Assembly: GCA_965153455.1 (NCBI GenBank)
Contig: OZ234494.1
Coordinates: 1,798,001-1,862,000 of the forward strand
Direction of reading: 5' to 3'
Source: Sphagnum compactum
Taxonomy: Eukaryota; Bryophyta; Sphagnopsida; Sphagnales
Length of the DNA stretch: 64,000 nucleotides
Shown here: positions 37,331-49,270 of the stretch, piece after piece
Position numbering within the stretch: position 1 is the first letter of the stretch
Layout: each line of letters opens with the position of its first letter
The notes under the pieces: generated by a model
Databases searched by the model: none
What the model was told of the DNA's origin: nothing
Seen by the model: the letters and a program-made list of their open reading frames with translations, nothing else
Translations under genes and position numbers: made by a program

Positions 37331-39000
37331 TATACCCTCTGATGGTAGCTGATGACATCAGTGGGGAGTAATGGTAGCTTATAACTATCATTCATGATGA
37401 AGGTGATGGTCTGATACTTTGTGAGTGGTACTCACAAGGTTATGACTGCACTCATTCTTGTTGTGTTTGTTATAATCTGGCTGGAATTGACATTACTTTT
37501 TAAAAGTCATTTTGCAGTCTTCTCTGCAATGTCATAGAAATGTCATATTTATCTGTAGACTATGCCAAGAGCCCTAGAATGTGTGTATCAAGCTGTGGTG
37601 ATGCCAGAAAGTTCATTCTCCTATGTCTGGGCAAGTCAATTATCAAATCCTTTGCTGCTATCATAGTTCTCTTCCGGATGGGGCATAGGGTGGTAAATCC
37701 AATGCAAAGTTTGGCATGCAGTTGCTTGCTTTATTTGCCTTGGTGGGATTAAGAACCTTTCTTCGTGCCTTAGGCACTGGAATGCTATTGATGTTCCTTG
37801 AAACTTAAAAAGCAAGGGCAATGAATTTCAATCCAGTCTCTATTTCTAGCAGTTCCCACTCTCACTCAACCAGGAATCGATACTATAGGACATCATGACT
37901 GGGTATTCCTGTTGCTTCTGGAGATGCAACAGAACCTCAGGATGTAGATTTTTGTGTAGTTGTTCACCTGAAAGTTTGACCAAATTATGATATATATCTA
38001 CACCTACTGTGAGGAGCTGATGAAGTCAGTTGGGTAATGTCAGTTATTCATTGCCATTCATCATAAAGGTGATGGTCTAATATTTTGTGAGTAACATGGT
38101 TGCTTACAAGGTTATGACTTCACTTGTTCTCATCATGCGCAATTTGGCTTTGCTGGACTGACACAACAGTTACCTTCAAAGTGTCATCGTGGAGTTTTTC
38201 CTGCAATCTTGTAGATATGTTTTCCGATGGCTACCATAGTGCATCCAAGTTGTTACCCATGGTGTGCTTGAAGGATTTGTTTATGTTGCAGGAGGGAACA
38301 ACAATATGCTTTATTTAGGCCTCTCTATGCCTGAGGCTTAGATGCTTGCTTTTACAGGGGCAAAGCTAAAATGAAACAAGCTTACCCTCAAAAGTCTCTT
38401 GCTGCTTGAATGAGGATACTATTGATGCTATCAGCGACCATTTTAGTTCAGCTGACATCATGGTTGAGTCTTTCTGTTTGCTGCAGAAATGCACCAGAAA
38501 CTCAGGATGCAGAGTATAATTGTTTGCCCAAAGCTTTGAGCATATCTGGGAGTTTTTCTTTGACTTAAAAGGAAAAGTTTGTCACCTGGTCTGGTTTTTC
38601 TTAATCACGAATATGGAGATTTGTCAATACTCATGGGTGTTTTTATCCACACCCACTTATAGGAGCTGAGGAGGACAGTGGGGAGTAATGGAAGCTAGTC
38701 ACTGCCATTCATGATGAAGATGATGATTTGACAGGTGTGAGTGTAGGAGGTTATGACCACACTCTTTCTTGTCACCTCAGTTGTTGGAACTGACTCAATG
38801 GTTACCTCCAAGATGTTATTTTGTAGTTTTCTCTGCAATCTATAAGCATTCACAAATCAGATGTTTACATGCTTATCTCATCCATGGTGCTTTCTCTTGA
38901 ACTGAATTCAGTCTGATGCCAAATACCAGATGAATTGTGCAGACTTTACAGATGTAAAACCAATATATGGACTTGGGGCATCAAAAGGACGTGACGGACT
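37331..39000. repeat. Three diverged tandem copies of a roughly 650-bp unit
   Basis: The landmark agctgatga(a/c)-tcagt-gggga-taatg begins at 37,347, 38,015 and (as agctgagga) 38,664. In each copy it is followed by cattcat-atgaaggtgatggtctga, tttgtgagt and aaggttatgac. A second landmark (ttctctgcaat-like) follows at 37,515, about 38,190 and 38,822. A third (atgcaacagaacctcaggatg / atgcaccagaaactcaggatg) lies at about 37,926 and 38,488. The copies differ throughout, so the amplification is old. The array lies in the 3' part or flank of the GATA gene. A related sequence sits in an intron of the BUD23 gene at about 52,920-53,075. Confidence 0.8.
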
Positions 39001-39599
39001 ATGACTGGCCTCCAGTAACAGCAGTTGGATAATTGTTGTTCATAATCCACCATCTGCTCCCAAGAACACTTTGAAAATCAAGACTCAAATCTGTTTGTGG
39101 TATTTTCATGCAGCACTGATTGGAATCTTACAGGGTCTTGGCTTCTAAGATTAGCACTGCATCACACTTCTTGTGAACTAACATATGATTAGTGAGGCTC
39201 GTTTCATAGGTTTGCCATCTTTCATATAGTTGATGTTTTCTAAAATATAGCACCTATTTGACTTGAACGAAGGTGCCAATTTATTTATGACTGTAGTTGA
39301 TCAAGTCAGGGCTGGGTACTCTTGAGGTGTTGCAAAGGCATGCATTTTCTTTGACTTTTCCTTGTTGGGGCTTGAGTCATATGTTTTGTCTAGACTCTTG
39401 GTTGATCACTCCCAGGGCAATGGGAGTATGTGCTTGGAAAATGCTGAACAGTTTTCAATTGGCAGTTTGTCTGGAAACTCTTACTTGCCCACTTCATTTT
39501 GTACAGAGGGTCTAGACTGAAAGTAATTTTTTTTGTTTGGGTCCAAGTATTAAAGTATTGGTTGGAATTTCTGGAACTCATGAAGGACTGACAGTTTGC

Positions 39600-42500
39600 A
39601 GCAACCTATTGTATTAATACCAAAGTAAATCTGTAGGAAGGCTAGTCAAGAGAGGGAGGAGCAAGGTAGGACAATCAAGGGCAGCAAGCCTGTACATTGA
39701 AGACGAGGAGAGAGTGAAGAATAACAGCTGACAAAGACGACAGAATTATGAGCAATGACGATTGCCTCTGAAATTCCTTCAATGCTCGGAAGATGTGTAA
39801 CCTGTAGCTCAGTCTCCAATGCAAAAGTAAATAAATAAGTAAATAAATAAAGGAACAACACATGGCAAGGGAACAAGAGAAAAAAAAGAAAGGATCAAAA
39901 TCTAAACAAAAGACCATGCTTGAAAGTGCAGAACACACAATGGGGAACCTTAAGAGAAGATAACATGAAACTTAGGACTTAGCACGGAGCAAGTTGTGCA
40001 AGGAGATGGGTGAAAAACTTTTAAAGACACCAAGCCTAGAAGAGGCATCTCCAATTGTCACAATTGCTCAATGCAAGATAGTGGTGACTTGAATTTTTTG
40101 AAAAGCCACTGACACCCTCTGCTTATAAAATGAACATATAATTGAAATAGGGGGATCTCTAAAGCCCTTCGTTGACCATGCCATGTTGGCACATCAATGA
40201 AGGAAATCATTTGTTTGCTGATGTAAACATTCAAATATTTTTACTGCTAAAGGGATAAAATCGTCTTCAAGGTGTCAATTGTGATATGACACAATCTTTG
40301 CTTGAGCTGCAATTGTCGTAGCCATTCCCCGATAAGAAGCGACTCACAAAGCAAAATTTGCACGAATCAAATCAACAATGATTACATCTGCAAAAATACA
40401 ATTACCATCTACACAATATCCACTTATCATCATGATGATTAGAGAGATGGAACTAGGAAAACATGTGTTTGTCCATGTAAAACATGGACCCTAACATTCC
40501 TAGCAATGGAAGTGAAAGAATCTCGAACTACATCATGTGTGGTCATGCATTTCCACCCCATGAACATAACGAAATAGATGTATCCATGTTAGATCTATGG
40601 CATGGTCGCATATGCATCGAAAAAGACCATGAGCCATGGGATGGCAGAAGCCCAATTTGGTGCATAGTGATAAAGAGAAAATGTCAGAGGCCATCCTAAA
40701 AATGGGATGACTGGGCGAACATAAAGCCAAGCACCTGAGCTTAAAGCCTACATAAGATCTCAGTGGATCATGATGATAATTTGAAGACAATTCTGAAATG
40801 ATGTTGGAAAATGAATGTTCATGCATGTTCTCTGAGATGTTCTCTTGAAGACAATCCACTCCTTTATTTGATAGTTGCTCAAATGGTGGATGGAAGCTTG
40901 AGCAGCTAAAGGTAGAAGGTCAAGAGCCCACTTAAAGTGAGCTTGGAATGGGGATTTAAGTGGGTTCTTGAAGTGGATTTGAACTGGTCGCCTTTATAAA
41001 AATGGGCAGTTGTTTTGCAAAAAATTGGATGTGATGATTGGGGCGACAAGCCCCCAATTCCCTAAGTACATTGTCAATGTGATAACCTCCACAAAGACAA
41101 GACCTATCCCACATTTGGAGATGGGAAGAGAGGTTTGTTGCCGAACTAGGGGAGCCTTTGAACACTCCAAAAGCCTAACCCTGATAGTCTCCCAAACATG
41201 TTAATGAAGGTTGAATCAAGGAGGCTAATTAGCATTGAAAATCTAGGAGTGGGGGGAAGAACCGAAAAGGTAATAAGGCCTCTGTATAAAACAACGAGTG
41301 AAAATCCCAAACGCCATTTGCACATCCCCCAACTTGCAATGCATAGCTCCTATAGGTAAAAGTATGCATGCATGTTAATGGCAATGTGCAAGAAGAAACT
41401 AGACTCTTAAACTAATCAGGGTACCCAATTTATAATGAACACTTTGGCTATGACTATTATATGTTGTTTACATATGGGACCATTTACACAAACACATTGC
41501 ATAACATATTTTGGAGTTTTAGAATGAAAATCAATAAAAATATACTTAAGCATAATAGAATGGCTATGGCTTAACATTTTTGTTCATTATGTTGGGGCTG
41601 ATAAAGGCCACAACACAATTTAACATTTGTTCTTGAATGATCAAATGTATTGATTGGGCTAGGTGGTTGTTATTAGTACGTTCTAACTTTTTCATGTCGC
41701 AAGTTCATGTATAGGAGTGGAGTTTGCAATTAATAAATGCTAAGGGAAAACAAATGCAAATTGCTTATACTTCCAAAAGAATTACTATCATTTATCAATT
41801 TTACTACAATTACTCATATAATAGTTATGTAATAATTCATGGAGAAGGCAATGAATTTTTTTTAAATGTTTGTTTTCAGAGACTAGTCCTACTGTTTAAA
41901 CATGTCACTAATCCAACGAGTGAAACTTGTGGTGAAATAATTTATTATAAGAACAAGATAAAAGGGGGGGGGGGGGTGGAAGGTAATTACTTTCCAAATT
42001 TTCTAGAGTACCTTCAAGTATAGATAATCTAGTTCAGTGGGTCTGCAAGCTTCCAACATATATTATATCTTGTTTACAATGTTTATAAACCCTTTATGAT
42101 GGTCTCCTACCGCATGCATCACCCAAATACCCTTTGTAATTGTCTCCTACTATCTACAACCCTTTGTAGACCCTTTGTGGATGTTGCTTACCGTTTGTAG
42201 TTGTTTCCTTTGTCTCGTAGATTTCAATTTTCAAGTCTACCACATTTCTATTACCGTTTATTGGCAACCACCATCATGTGGTAGTAGGATGCTTCCTAAT
42301 GCAAAGACTAAAACAAATAATGCATTTCTATTACTCTTGTAAAAGAAATGGAAAACTATAAATATAACAGAACATTATGCAAATTTCAAAAGTACTACCT
42401 TTCCCCATTATTTGGAATATTCCAAATAGAAGAAAACACCAATAAAACAATATGTTACTATTTCAACCATTTTCCATTGCAATAATCAAAATACAACTTA

Positions 42501-43000
42501 ACTCCATACTGACTTCCTCTCCTTGATGTGACACATCCTTTCTTCATAAGAGAGTCATATTATACCATAAGCTTTCAACTAGAACATAATAGAATGAGCC
42601 CCAAGTTTTATTTTTATCCCCATTTAATTCTATTTCCTAAACCATAGAAGGCCCATATCACTCCCATGAAAATGGGTCCTTATCCTAATTTTTCATAGAA
42701 ATCCCCTAGGTGATTAATGGATTACAACCAACCACTCATATTCTACATGAACTAATTAATCCCATTAGTTTCATCCATAGGTAAAGGATAATAAGTCTAC
42801 CACTAATAACTAACTAATTACTAGGATGTCCCATGGTATTAATTAGTTTGGGGATTTCTACTTTTAACATTATCCTTTGTCTACTTTGGATTACATCGTC
42901 GTAATTTTCACTATGTGGGTTGAGATTTTGAAGATGTGTTATTGCCTACTATTTTCGAGGGGGAGATAATAGCTTTACTTTTAAAAGTCATGTAGTTTTT
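39600..43000. other. Intergenic DNA, no gene supported
   Basis: Short open stretches on both strands show no domain. A G14 homopolymer run lies around 41,964-41,977. Composition falls from mixed to AT-rich after about 41,400. The sequence is probably eroded repeat DNA, but I cannot assign a class. Confidence 0.4.
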
Positions 43001-43039
43001 GTCCAGACCTAAAATTGCCCTTGGTGTCTAGAAGGTAGA

Positions 43040-44000
43040 TTGATGCTGTGGATTACCTTCTATATTGCTATTATTAAAGCTACTAGAAATGTTTGGTCGT
43101 ATAGTGTCTACCTTGAAGTTTGGGAAGGTTGTTTTGTAAGCAACCAAGTATTGATGGTAGGTTGCTTCATCTACTAGTGCAGGGAAGGGAACAACATCCA
43201 GAATGGCATTAAGCTCCCCCTTGAGTTCATTCCACCTAGCCTCCCTCTTTCTAGTCTTTTAGTTCTAGGCCAACATTTCCATTTAAGCAATTAGTTTTGT
43301 AGCTTTGGCACTACCACCCTTGTAAGCAACTCCGGTTCAAACTATAGGTTGGCTATTAGTTTTTGTGACAAATGCAAACATGACATCTCCTTGTGGTCCT
43401 ACTTTACCCTATTGGTGCATGAAGGTAAAATTTTCATCATTTAATTCACTCAACCTATCCAAGAGCCCTTCCTTAGCTACCCTTTCCATCTTTAGATATT
43501 CTTCTAGGGTGGCTATTTTATAATTCCTCTATTGGCTAACCACCATCTCCTTAAAGGATTGCTTTAATCCATTCCTAGTAAATTGGGCAAAGGAAGTAGG
43601 AGGTTGTTGTAGTAGTGGTGCCTTCTCCATTTGTTCTTCAAGTATGGCAACGAGGGTAATTAATACCCTTAGCATACATTATCCTACACCCCTTCCATCA
43701 TCTCGCACAACTTGTTTGGCCAAATCGGGTTCTTTTTCTTCTTTTCTTGCATGTGGCGCCATAATAAGCCCTTATTCCATTTCATCTTGTTGTGCCGTAA
43801 CAAACCTTTCCCAAGTTGATTGTACTGACAAGAATGGGGGACTTCATTGGTGGTGTTTATGTGTGCCTACCTTTAGTCGGGGGGAAAATTCCTTCTGTTG
43901 GTGATTTGAAAAAGGAACATGCATGTCTCTTAAGTTGCATCTTCTTGTTCATTGTTGTTATCCTTAAAGGTGACGGTACCTTGGTTGCTTGTTGTCTGAC
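43040..44000 (-). mobile_element. Coding-like relic, possibly retroelement Gag-like
   Basis: On the - strand, conceptual translation gives long coding-like stretches broken by stops. One is RWNELKGELNAILDVVPFPA then EATYHQYLVAYKTTFPNF (about 43,255-43,100). Another is FAQFTRNGLKQSFKEMVVSQ then EEYLKMERVAKEGLLDRLSE (about 43,590-43,450). The charged, helical composition suits a retroelement Gag or similar protein, but no zinc knuckle or enzyme motif is visible. I do not recognise the family. Confidence 0.35.
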
Positions 44001-44044
44001 GGTTGGAAAATGTACTATCTTAGAGGTAGTCTAAGTTGCCTATA

Positions 44045-44846
44045 GTAAACTTTTCCTTGGGTGGTACCACCAAGAACCACTTTACCAAAATCACAAGAAA
44101 GTTGGACCCAATTAAGAAATAAAATTCCATATACTTAAACATTAGTTTATTTGAGTGGACTAGGTGGGCTATGTGTTCCCCATCTATACACACACTCATG
44201 AAAAATAATGAACACCCAAAAATGTATAATATGCATTAACATTTTGATTCCTAAACCATTCCTAACCCATTTTTGACCCAATTCCTAACCTTTTTTTTAA
44301 AAAGTGTCCTTACACTTACACAATAGATTTTTTTTTGGATTATTTAGTACATGCACAAAAGAATGATCCAAACTAGTCATTAAAAAAAACAAAAGGTGAA
44401 AATAATTATCATTTGTGTTCTTGACATCAATGCCCTTTTGGGGCTTCACAATCTTGATTTCAAAAATTCATAACTAAATCAAAATTGATTCAATCAATTA
44501 TTTATAAAAGATATTAAATAGGTTGGCATTTGAAGTATTTTCAAAAGTTAACATCCAAAAAAAAATTTCAAAAAATATATTCATTTTGTGTTCTTGATAA
44601 AAGAAAATCCTTTGTGGGACAATCCTAATACTTTTTCCTTATGCATTCATTTTTCACATCAAAACACATTTTTTCGTAAATTTAGTTAGAGTTTTGAATT
44701 CTACATGACTTGGGTAACCTTTTGATAAATAATTTGGAATGAAAAGCTTTCTTTACGTGAATCCTATGTTGTTTTGAAGTTGGATGGGTCACAAAAATTT
44801 GGGGTGTGATGTTCCTAGTGGTACCACCCAAGGATAAATTTACTGC
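44045..44846. repeat. Inverted pair of about 40-bp segments
   Basis: The sequence agtaaacttttccttgggtg and the following 20 bases (44,047-44,085) recur as a diverged reverse complement at 44,805-44,846, about 760 bp away. Both copies encode an SLGGTT-like peptide when read outward, so they may be two fragments of the same mobile element in opposite orientation, or ends of a foldback element. Confidence 0.45.
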
Positions 44847-45039
44847 GTGGTCTCTTTTTGTTTTTTTTAAACCTCCCATTATGTGGCAAATTTTTTCTTA
44901 GTAGGGGAGATGGTAGTTTGGTATTTAGTTGCCCTCATACTAGGCACAAAAACATGTAGAGATCATAAGCTTTCATTCACAAACACAATAGCCTTCTCAT
45001 GAACAATAAAAGCAATGGGGGTAAGGTTACCTGTAATAG

Positions 45040-45375
45040 TTGGAAACTCCCCTTTTTCATCCAACATTTGTCTTTTCCCCTTTGTTCCACCCAATATGAT
45101 GAGGAACCACCATCGGGTTCATGTTTGGGCCACTTGCCTTTTTATGGTGTAGTCTTGGTAGGTCGACCACATGTTAACTACGTCAAAGCTACCAAGGAGG
45201 TCATTGGGTTTTCCTTACTAAACCCAAGGGTGATCACCCATTTTTCCACCATATTCATCTTGATGCCTTTTGTGGAACACACTAGCCAATGTGGGTTGTG
45301 TGGATTAAAGTAGCATGGGCATCCCACATTTGTCCCTTTAACTCTTTGTCCAAAATTTCATACCACAATTAAACA
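45040..45375 (-). mobile_element. Relic of an unrecognised mobile-element protein, copy 1
   Basis: On the - strand the translation shows PCYFNPHNPHWLVCS, then IKMNMVEKWVITLGFSKEN, then GRPTKTTP with stops between. The same order occurs on the + strand at 60,238-60,545 (PCYFNLHNSFWQVCS, EKWVVSFGFNKEN, GQPNKIAPQKTKG). DNA similarity extends over at least 300 bp. Homology between the two loci is direct; the identity of the protein is unknown. Confidence 0.6.
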
Positions 45376-46034
45376 AATTGAACCTTTGTCATGCCTTGTA
45401 CATCACCATAATCAACATATATATTTTTACATAGGCTTTTTAAAGCTCTCATGGGGCTTATGTTGAAATTTTTACCTTCCATTTGTTCCACTATTATTAA
45501 AAGCTATGGCCCACTAATTGGAACCAAAGTTCTTTAGTGATGGAAACATAATTGAGGGACCAATATAGTTGCCATTCTTCAAGCTCAAGCTTGTAGGCAC
45601 ATTTGAATTCATAGTAATAATCCATGGGCAATCCCTCCAAATGTTGGAACAACCTTTTCCATGCCATGAAGGGTGTAAAAAATTATGGATTATGCATTTG
45701 TTACATATCACACCAATTATCAAACTCTTGGATAAAATCATTTAGTTCAATGTTGCTAACTGCCCCCAAATATCAACAAGGCCCTTTGGTGGCTCCATAT
45801 ATGTTTTCCATGTCCCACAATAATGGTGTGGTGACAAAGCTTAGAGGTGAATTTTTATTTGAATATGAGGACTCCCCACTAAATGAAGATGATGGTGGTG
45901 TGGTGGTTTCAATCACACCCCACACTTGGTAAAACCATTCGTACTTTTCAAAGTATCCCTTATTTCCAAATCTTGTGTTATTTTTGTGATGAACATTACC
46001 CCTAAACCATTAATAAAAAAACTATCTTTTGTAG

Positions 46035-46133
46035 CTTGTTTTGTGTAATTACACATGTCGCATGCAACTAAAAAACAACTTTGCATGCGACATTTTTTAA
46101 TTGCACACGACATGTGTAGTTACATAAGACAAG
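46035..46133. repeat. Foldback element with 41-bp arms
   Basis: The left arm at 46,035-46,075 and right arm at 46,093-46,133 are reverse complements at about 35 of 41 positions, with acacatgtcg / cgacatgtgt at the core. The 17-base loop contains a further catgcaa / ttgcatg pair at its edges. It resembles a small MITE-like hairpin. Confidence 0.65.
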
Positions 46134-46689
46134 TTGCAAAAGACAATTTTCTTTTAATGAACTAAGATGGACTTGTGGGTTTTTCTTGAACCTAAAAGGA
46201 TGTTAAACCTATTACGGTTTAACCTGCCTTTTAACCATGATCCTTATAACATAAACATAGGGATGTTGCACCTATATGGTTAGGGCGCCTACACCAACAA
46301 AAACATTTCGCAAGGCCAACATAACTTGGGCACACTGTGAACACAACAAAAATGGTATATCGGCCATCAACTTGATTTCATCACTACAAACACAACATGG
46401 GATGATTGGTGATCAAATCCAACACATTTGTAACAATGCCATTTTGATACAACCTATCCCCAACTAAACATTAATCATTATGTTTGAGAAAAAAAGGGGT
46501 CAAATAGGATTTACATAGTGGTCAGAATTAGGTGGTAGTCTTGTTTTATGCTCAACCATTAACCACACCGGCCACAACCCCAAAGTTCATTATGATAATA
46601 AAAACATGTGAGGGAAGGTACATAACTTTTCACCTTGGGTTTCCCATTATGTAATATGTATGAACTAGTGTGTACCCGGTGCATAATGC

Positions 46690-46870
46690 ACCCGTCGAGC
46701 TCCCCCCCGCCCGGTCCTTCCCATTGCCCACTCCGGTTCTTTACCCCGTCGACCCCCCCCCCCCCGTCCTTCGCATTTTCCACTCCGATTCTTTAACCCG
46801 TTGATCCCCCCCGTTCCCCTGTTATATATAATTAACTTCCCGCCCCGTGCTGGCCCCCCCCGCCCGTGCT
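46690..46870. repeat. C-rich low-complexity tract
   Basis: Runs of 6-13 C separated by short GTTCTTTA- or GTCC-like words make up this segment. A second C-rich tract lies at about 47,190-47,275. Frames through it are artefacts of composition. Confidence 0.75.
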
Positions 46871-46891
46871 GGATGGATTCCAAACATTTCA

Positions 46892-47062
46892 TCCATTTAA
46901 GCCGGACGGACATTTCATGCATCTCATCATCCGTCTATTACTGGACGAACATTTCATCCATCCCGTCATCCGTCTAATTAAGCCGGACGGACATTTCATG
47001 CATCCCGTCATCCGTCTATTACCGGATGAACATTTCATCCATCCCGTCATTCGGCTTAAATG
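46892..47062. repeat. Tandem 81-bp repeat inside a short inverted repeat
   Basis: The unit gccggacggacatttcatgc starts at 46,901 and 46,982, and each unit is itself two related halves of about 40 bp (acatttcat(g/c)catc-cgtcatccgtct). The array is bracketed by ccatttaagccg (46,893) and its reverse complement cggcttaaatgg (about 47,051). Confidence 0.75.
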
Positions 47063-47299
47063 GGGTGAAAGGAGGACAACATTTGACAAAGCATGCATGG
47101 AAAGGGTGACTATCTACTGTCCAAGTGAAAATTGAACAGTGGACAGTCCACTCTCCACACCAAACACAACTGGCCAAAAAAATCCCCTTCCTCTCCCCCC
47201 CCCCTCCCTCCACCCACCCCCCAAAACCTCACCCGCTGCGTCACCGGGTGACATCCCTCCCCCACCCCCCAAAACCTTCGTCACAAACACAGAGACTTA

Positions 47300-48850
47300 C
47301 TGAATTAATATATTAAGATTTATGATAAATCAACATAAGAACTTATATTCACCCATTAAATTGGTTATCAATGGCTCACAACTCATGAAACCCCTTTAAA
47401 ATGATTTAAAAGCCCAATCAACACAATGACATGAAACATGTGCACCCAACAAACATAAAGGGAAATGCACAAATCATGCAACACAAATCCCCATTTTTAC
47501 AATTCTCACACAAAAATCACAACATGAATTCAAAAGTTTCCCCATTCATTAATGTTGTGGCACTTCATCACATGTTGATAATGGGAATGTGTGTTTATTT
47601 TGCAAAAACAAAATTAAAAAAATTCAAATTGAAGTTGTTGACCTGTCTCACACATAATCACATGGTTCATTAGAAAATTCTTCCAAAAACTTTTGTCTCC
47701 AAATTAGGTTGTAGCATTCCACATGCATAGATTTTTTTCTTAGAATTCAATGTTGCAAATGGTATTCCATTTTGAATAAGTATGAAAAATATATGAATTT
47801 ATGAGATTTAATGTGAAACAAAGCCCCAAAAATTAAAAAGTAGTTTTTTGAATTCCCCAAACTGCAGTTTTCAAAAATTTTACACGTTTGCACATTTATA
47901 TGTGAAGCTATGAGCTTTTAAAGTTTAAGGATGGATGAAAATTTCTCATCCACATGAGGAATGACAAATTGACCATTTGGATGAAAATAAAAATGAAAAT
48001 AAAAAACCTTGAATGGATGAAACATTCTAACTATATGGAATATTCCAATTATGGATGAGAAGGATTCCAAATGGATGAATTTTTAAAAATACCAAAAATC
48101 CAAAAAAATGAAGAAAAACTGTAAAATGGGCGAGCTTGGAACTCATAGCAATGGTGACACGGAGCTCCAAGCTTGAATTCCCAAAGAAAGATTAACAAAC
48201 AAAAATCACTGCCCCGAAAACACCCATATCACCTCTAGAAGCAGACCAAGCTCTCGACGCGAACTACAACTCTTACCCTAGTTGCAACATGAATTTTTTT
48301 TTTGTGCAAAACACAAAAATAAAAACCTAGTGCTCAGCAAAGATTGAATCTAAATACAACACAAAACAAAACAAGAACAAACAACTTTTGATAATTTAAA
48401 AAAAAAACTCACTCACAACAACCAATGATTCGAAGAATCCAAAATATAAAACATAAGAACACAAAAACCATGTGCAAATAAAAACTGAAAAAACCTACAA
48501 AACACAAAACATTATATTTTAGAATCATAAAAAATAAAAATGATTTGAAATCACAAAACTTCAAATTAAATCTCAAACACGAAATACTTTGTTCACACTG
48601 GAACTAATTTCAAGATAACTTATCTGGTTTGTTTATGCCACGTAAGGTGTTCCAGAGCCAATGTGAATTGGCCTAAAAGAAGAGAAGTTTGACGCATACA
48701 GGCATTGCAGGGTATGGGTATGGGTATCCACATTTGGTTCAAACCCTAGATGCGGTGAAGGGATAAGCTTCTTCGCCATCTCCCCTACGCTTGTAAACTT
48801 GGTTTTAACATACATTTTCCATCTCGCTATCGCGTCTCCTAACACTTTGC
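47300..48850. other. AT-rich intergenic DNA, no gene supported
   Basis: The stretch is A-rich with no domain-bearing frame. Three GGGTAT words repeat at about 48,711-48,727. A - strand frame at 48,860-48,633 has a plausible basic composition but no ATG at its beginning and no domain. Confidence 0.4.
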
Positions 48851-49270
48851 GGACCGTCAAAAACCTCCATGACCTACGTCTCTCTGAAGAGATTGCTCTG
48901 AAATAACTGCTGAGGACGTTCTCTCGGCTGTCTTCGGCTTCGGACGGCTCCAGATTCTCAGAGTTGTGAAAGGTGGGTATCCACTCTTGTTCTCTGGATT
49001 TGATTGTTGTGGCTCGCGGTTGCCTGAGGCTGGGAATTATGGGCTGAGGATCTGATTCTTATGGAGTTGAACTTTCTGGTCTGGGGACCGTCCGCGGGTG
49101 GTTGTTTGGGTAGAATGTGTTCAGATCTGCGGTTTACATGCTGTGGTTTTGGGGGGGAATGCGGAGGCGAAGCTTAGACCTTGTAAGGGTTTCAGGCGAG
49201 GAGGAAGGGAAGACGGAGGGGGAAGGGATTGCAGACAAACCGAGGAAGAGAACGGGGATTTTTGGATGCA

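Noticed and set aside
46665-46922. Gly/Arg-rich - strand frames at the C-rich tract
   Set aside because: They are produced by homopolymer C runs and have no independent support.
48633-48860. Possible small basic protein on the - strand facing away from the CUE gene
   Set aside because: There is no ATG at the start, no domain, and the end runs into a GGGTAT repeat. A divergent first exon cannot be excluded, but nothing supports it.
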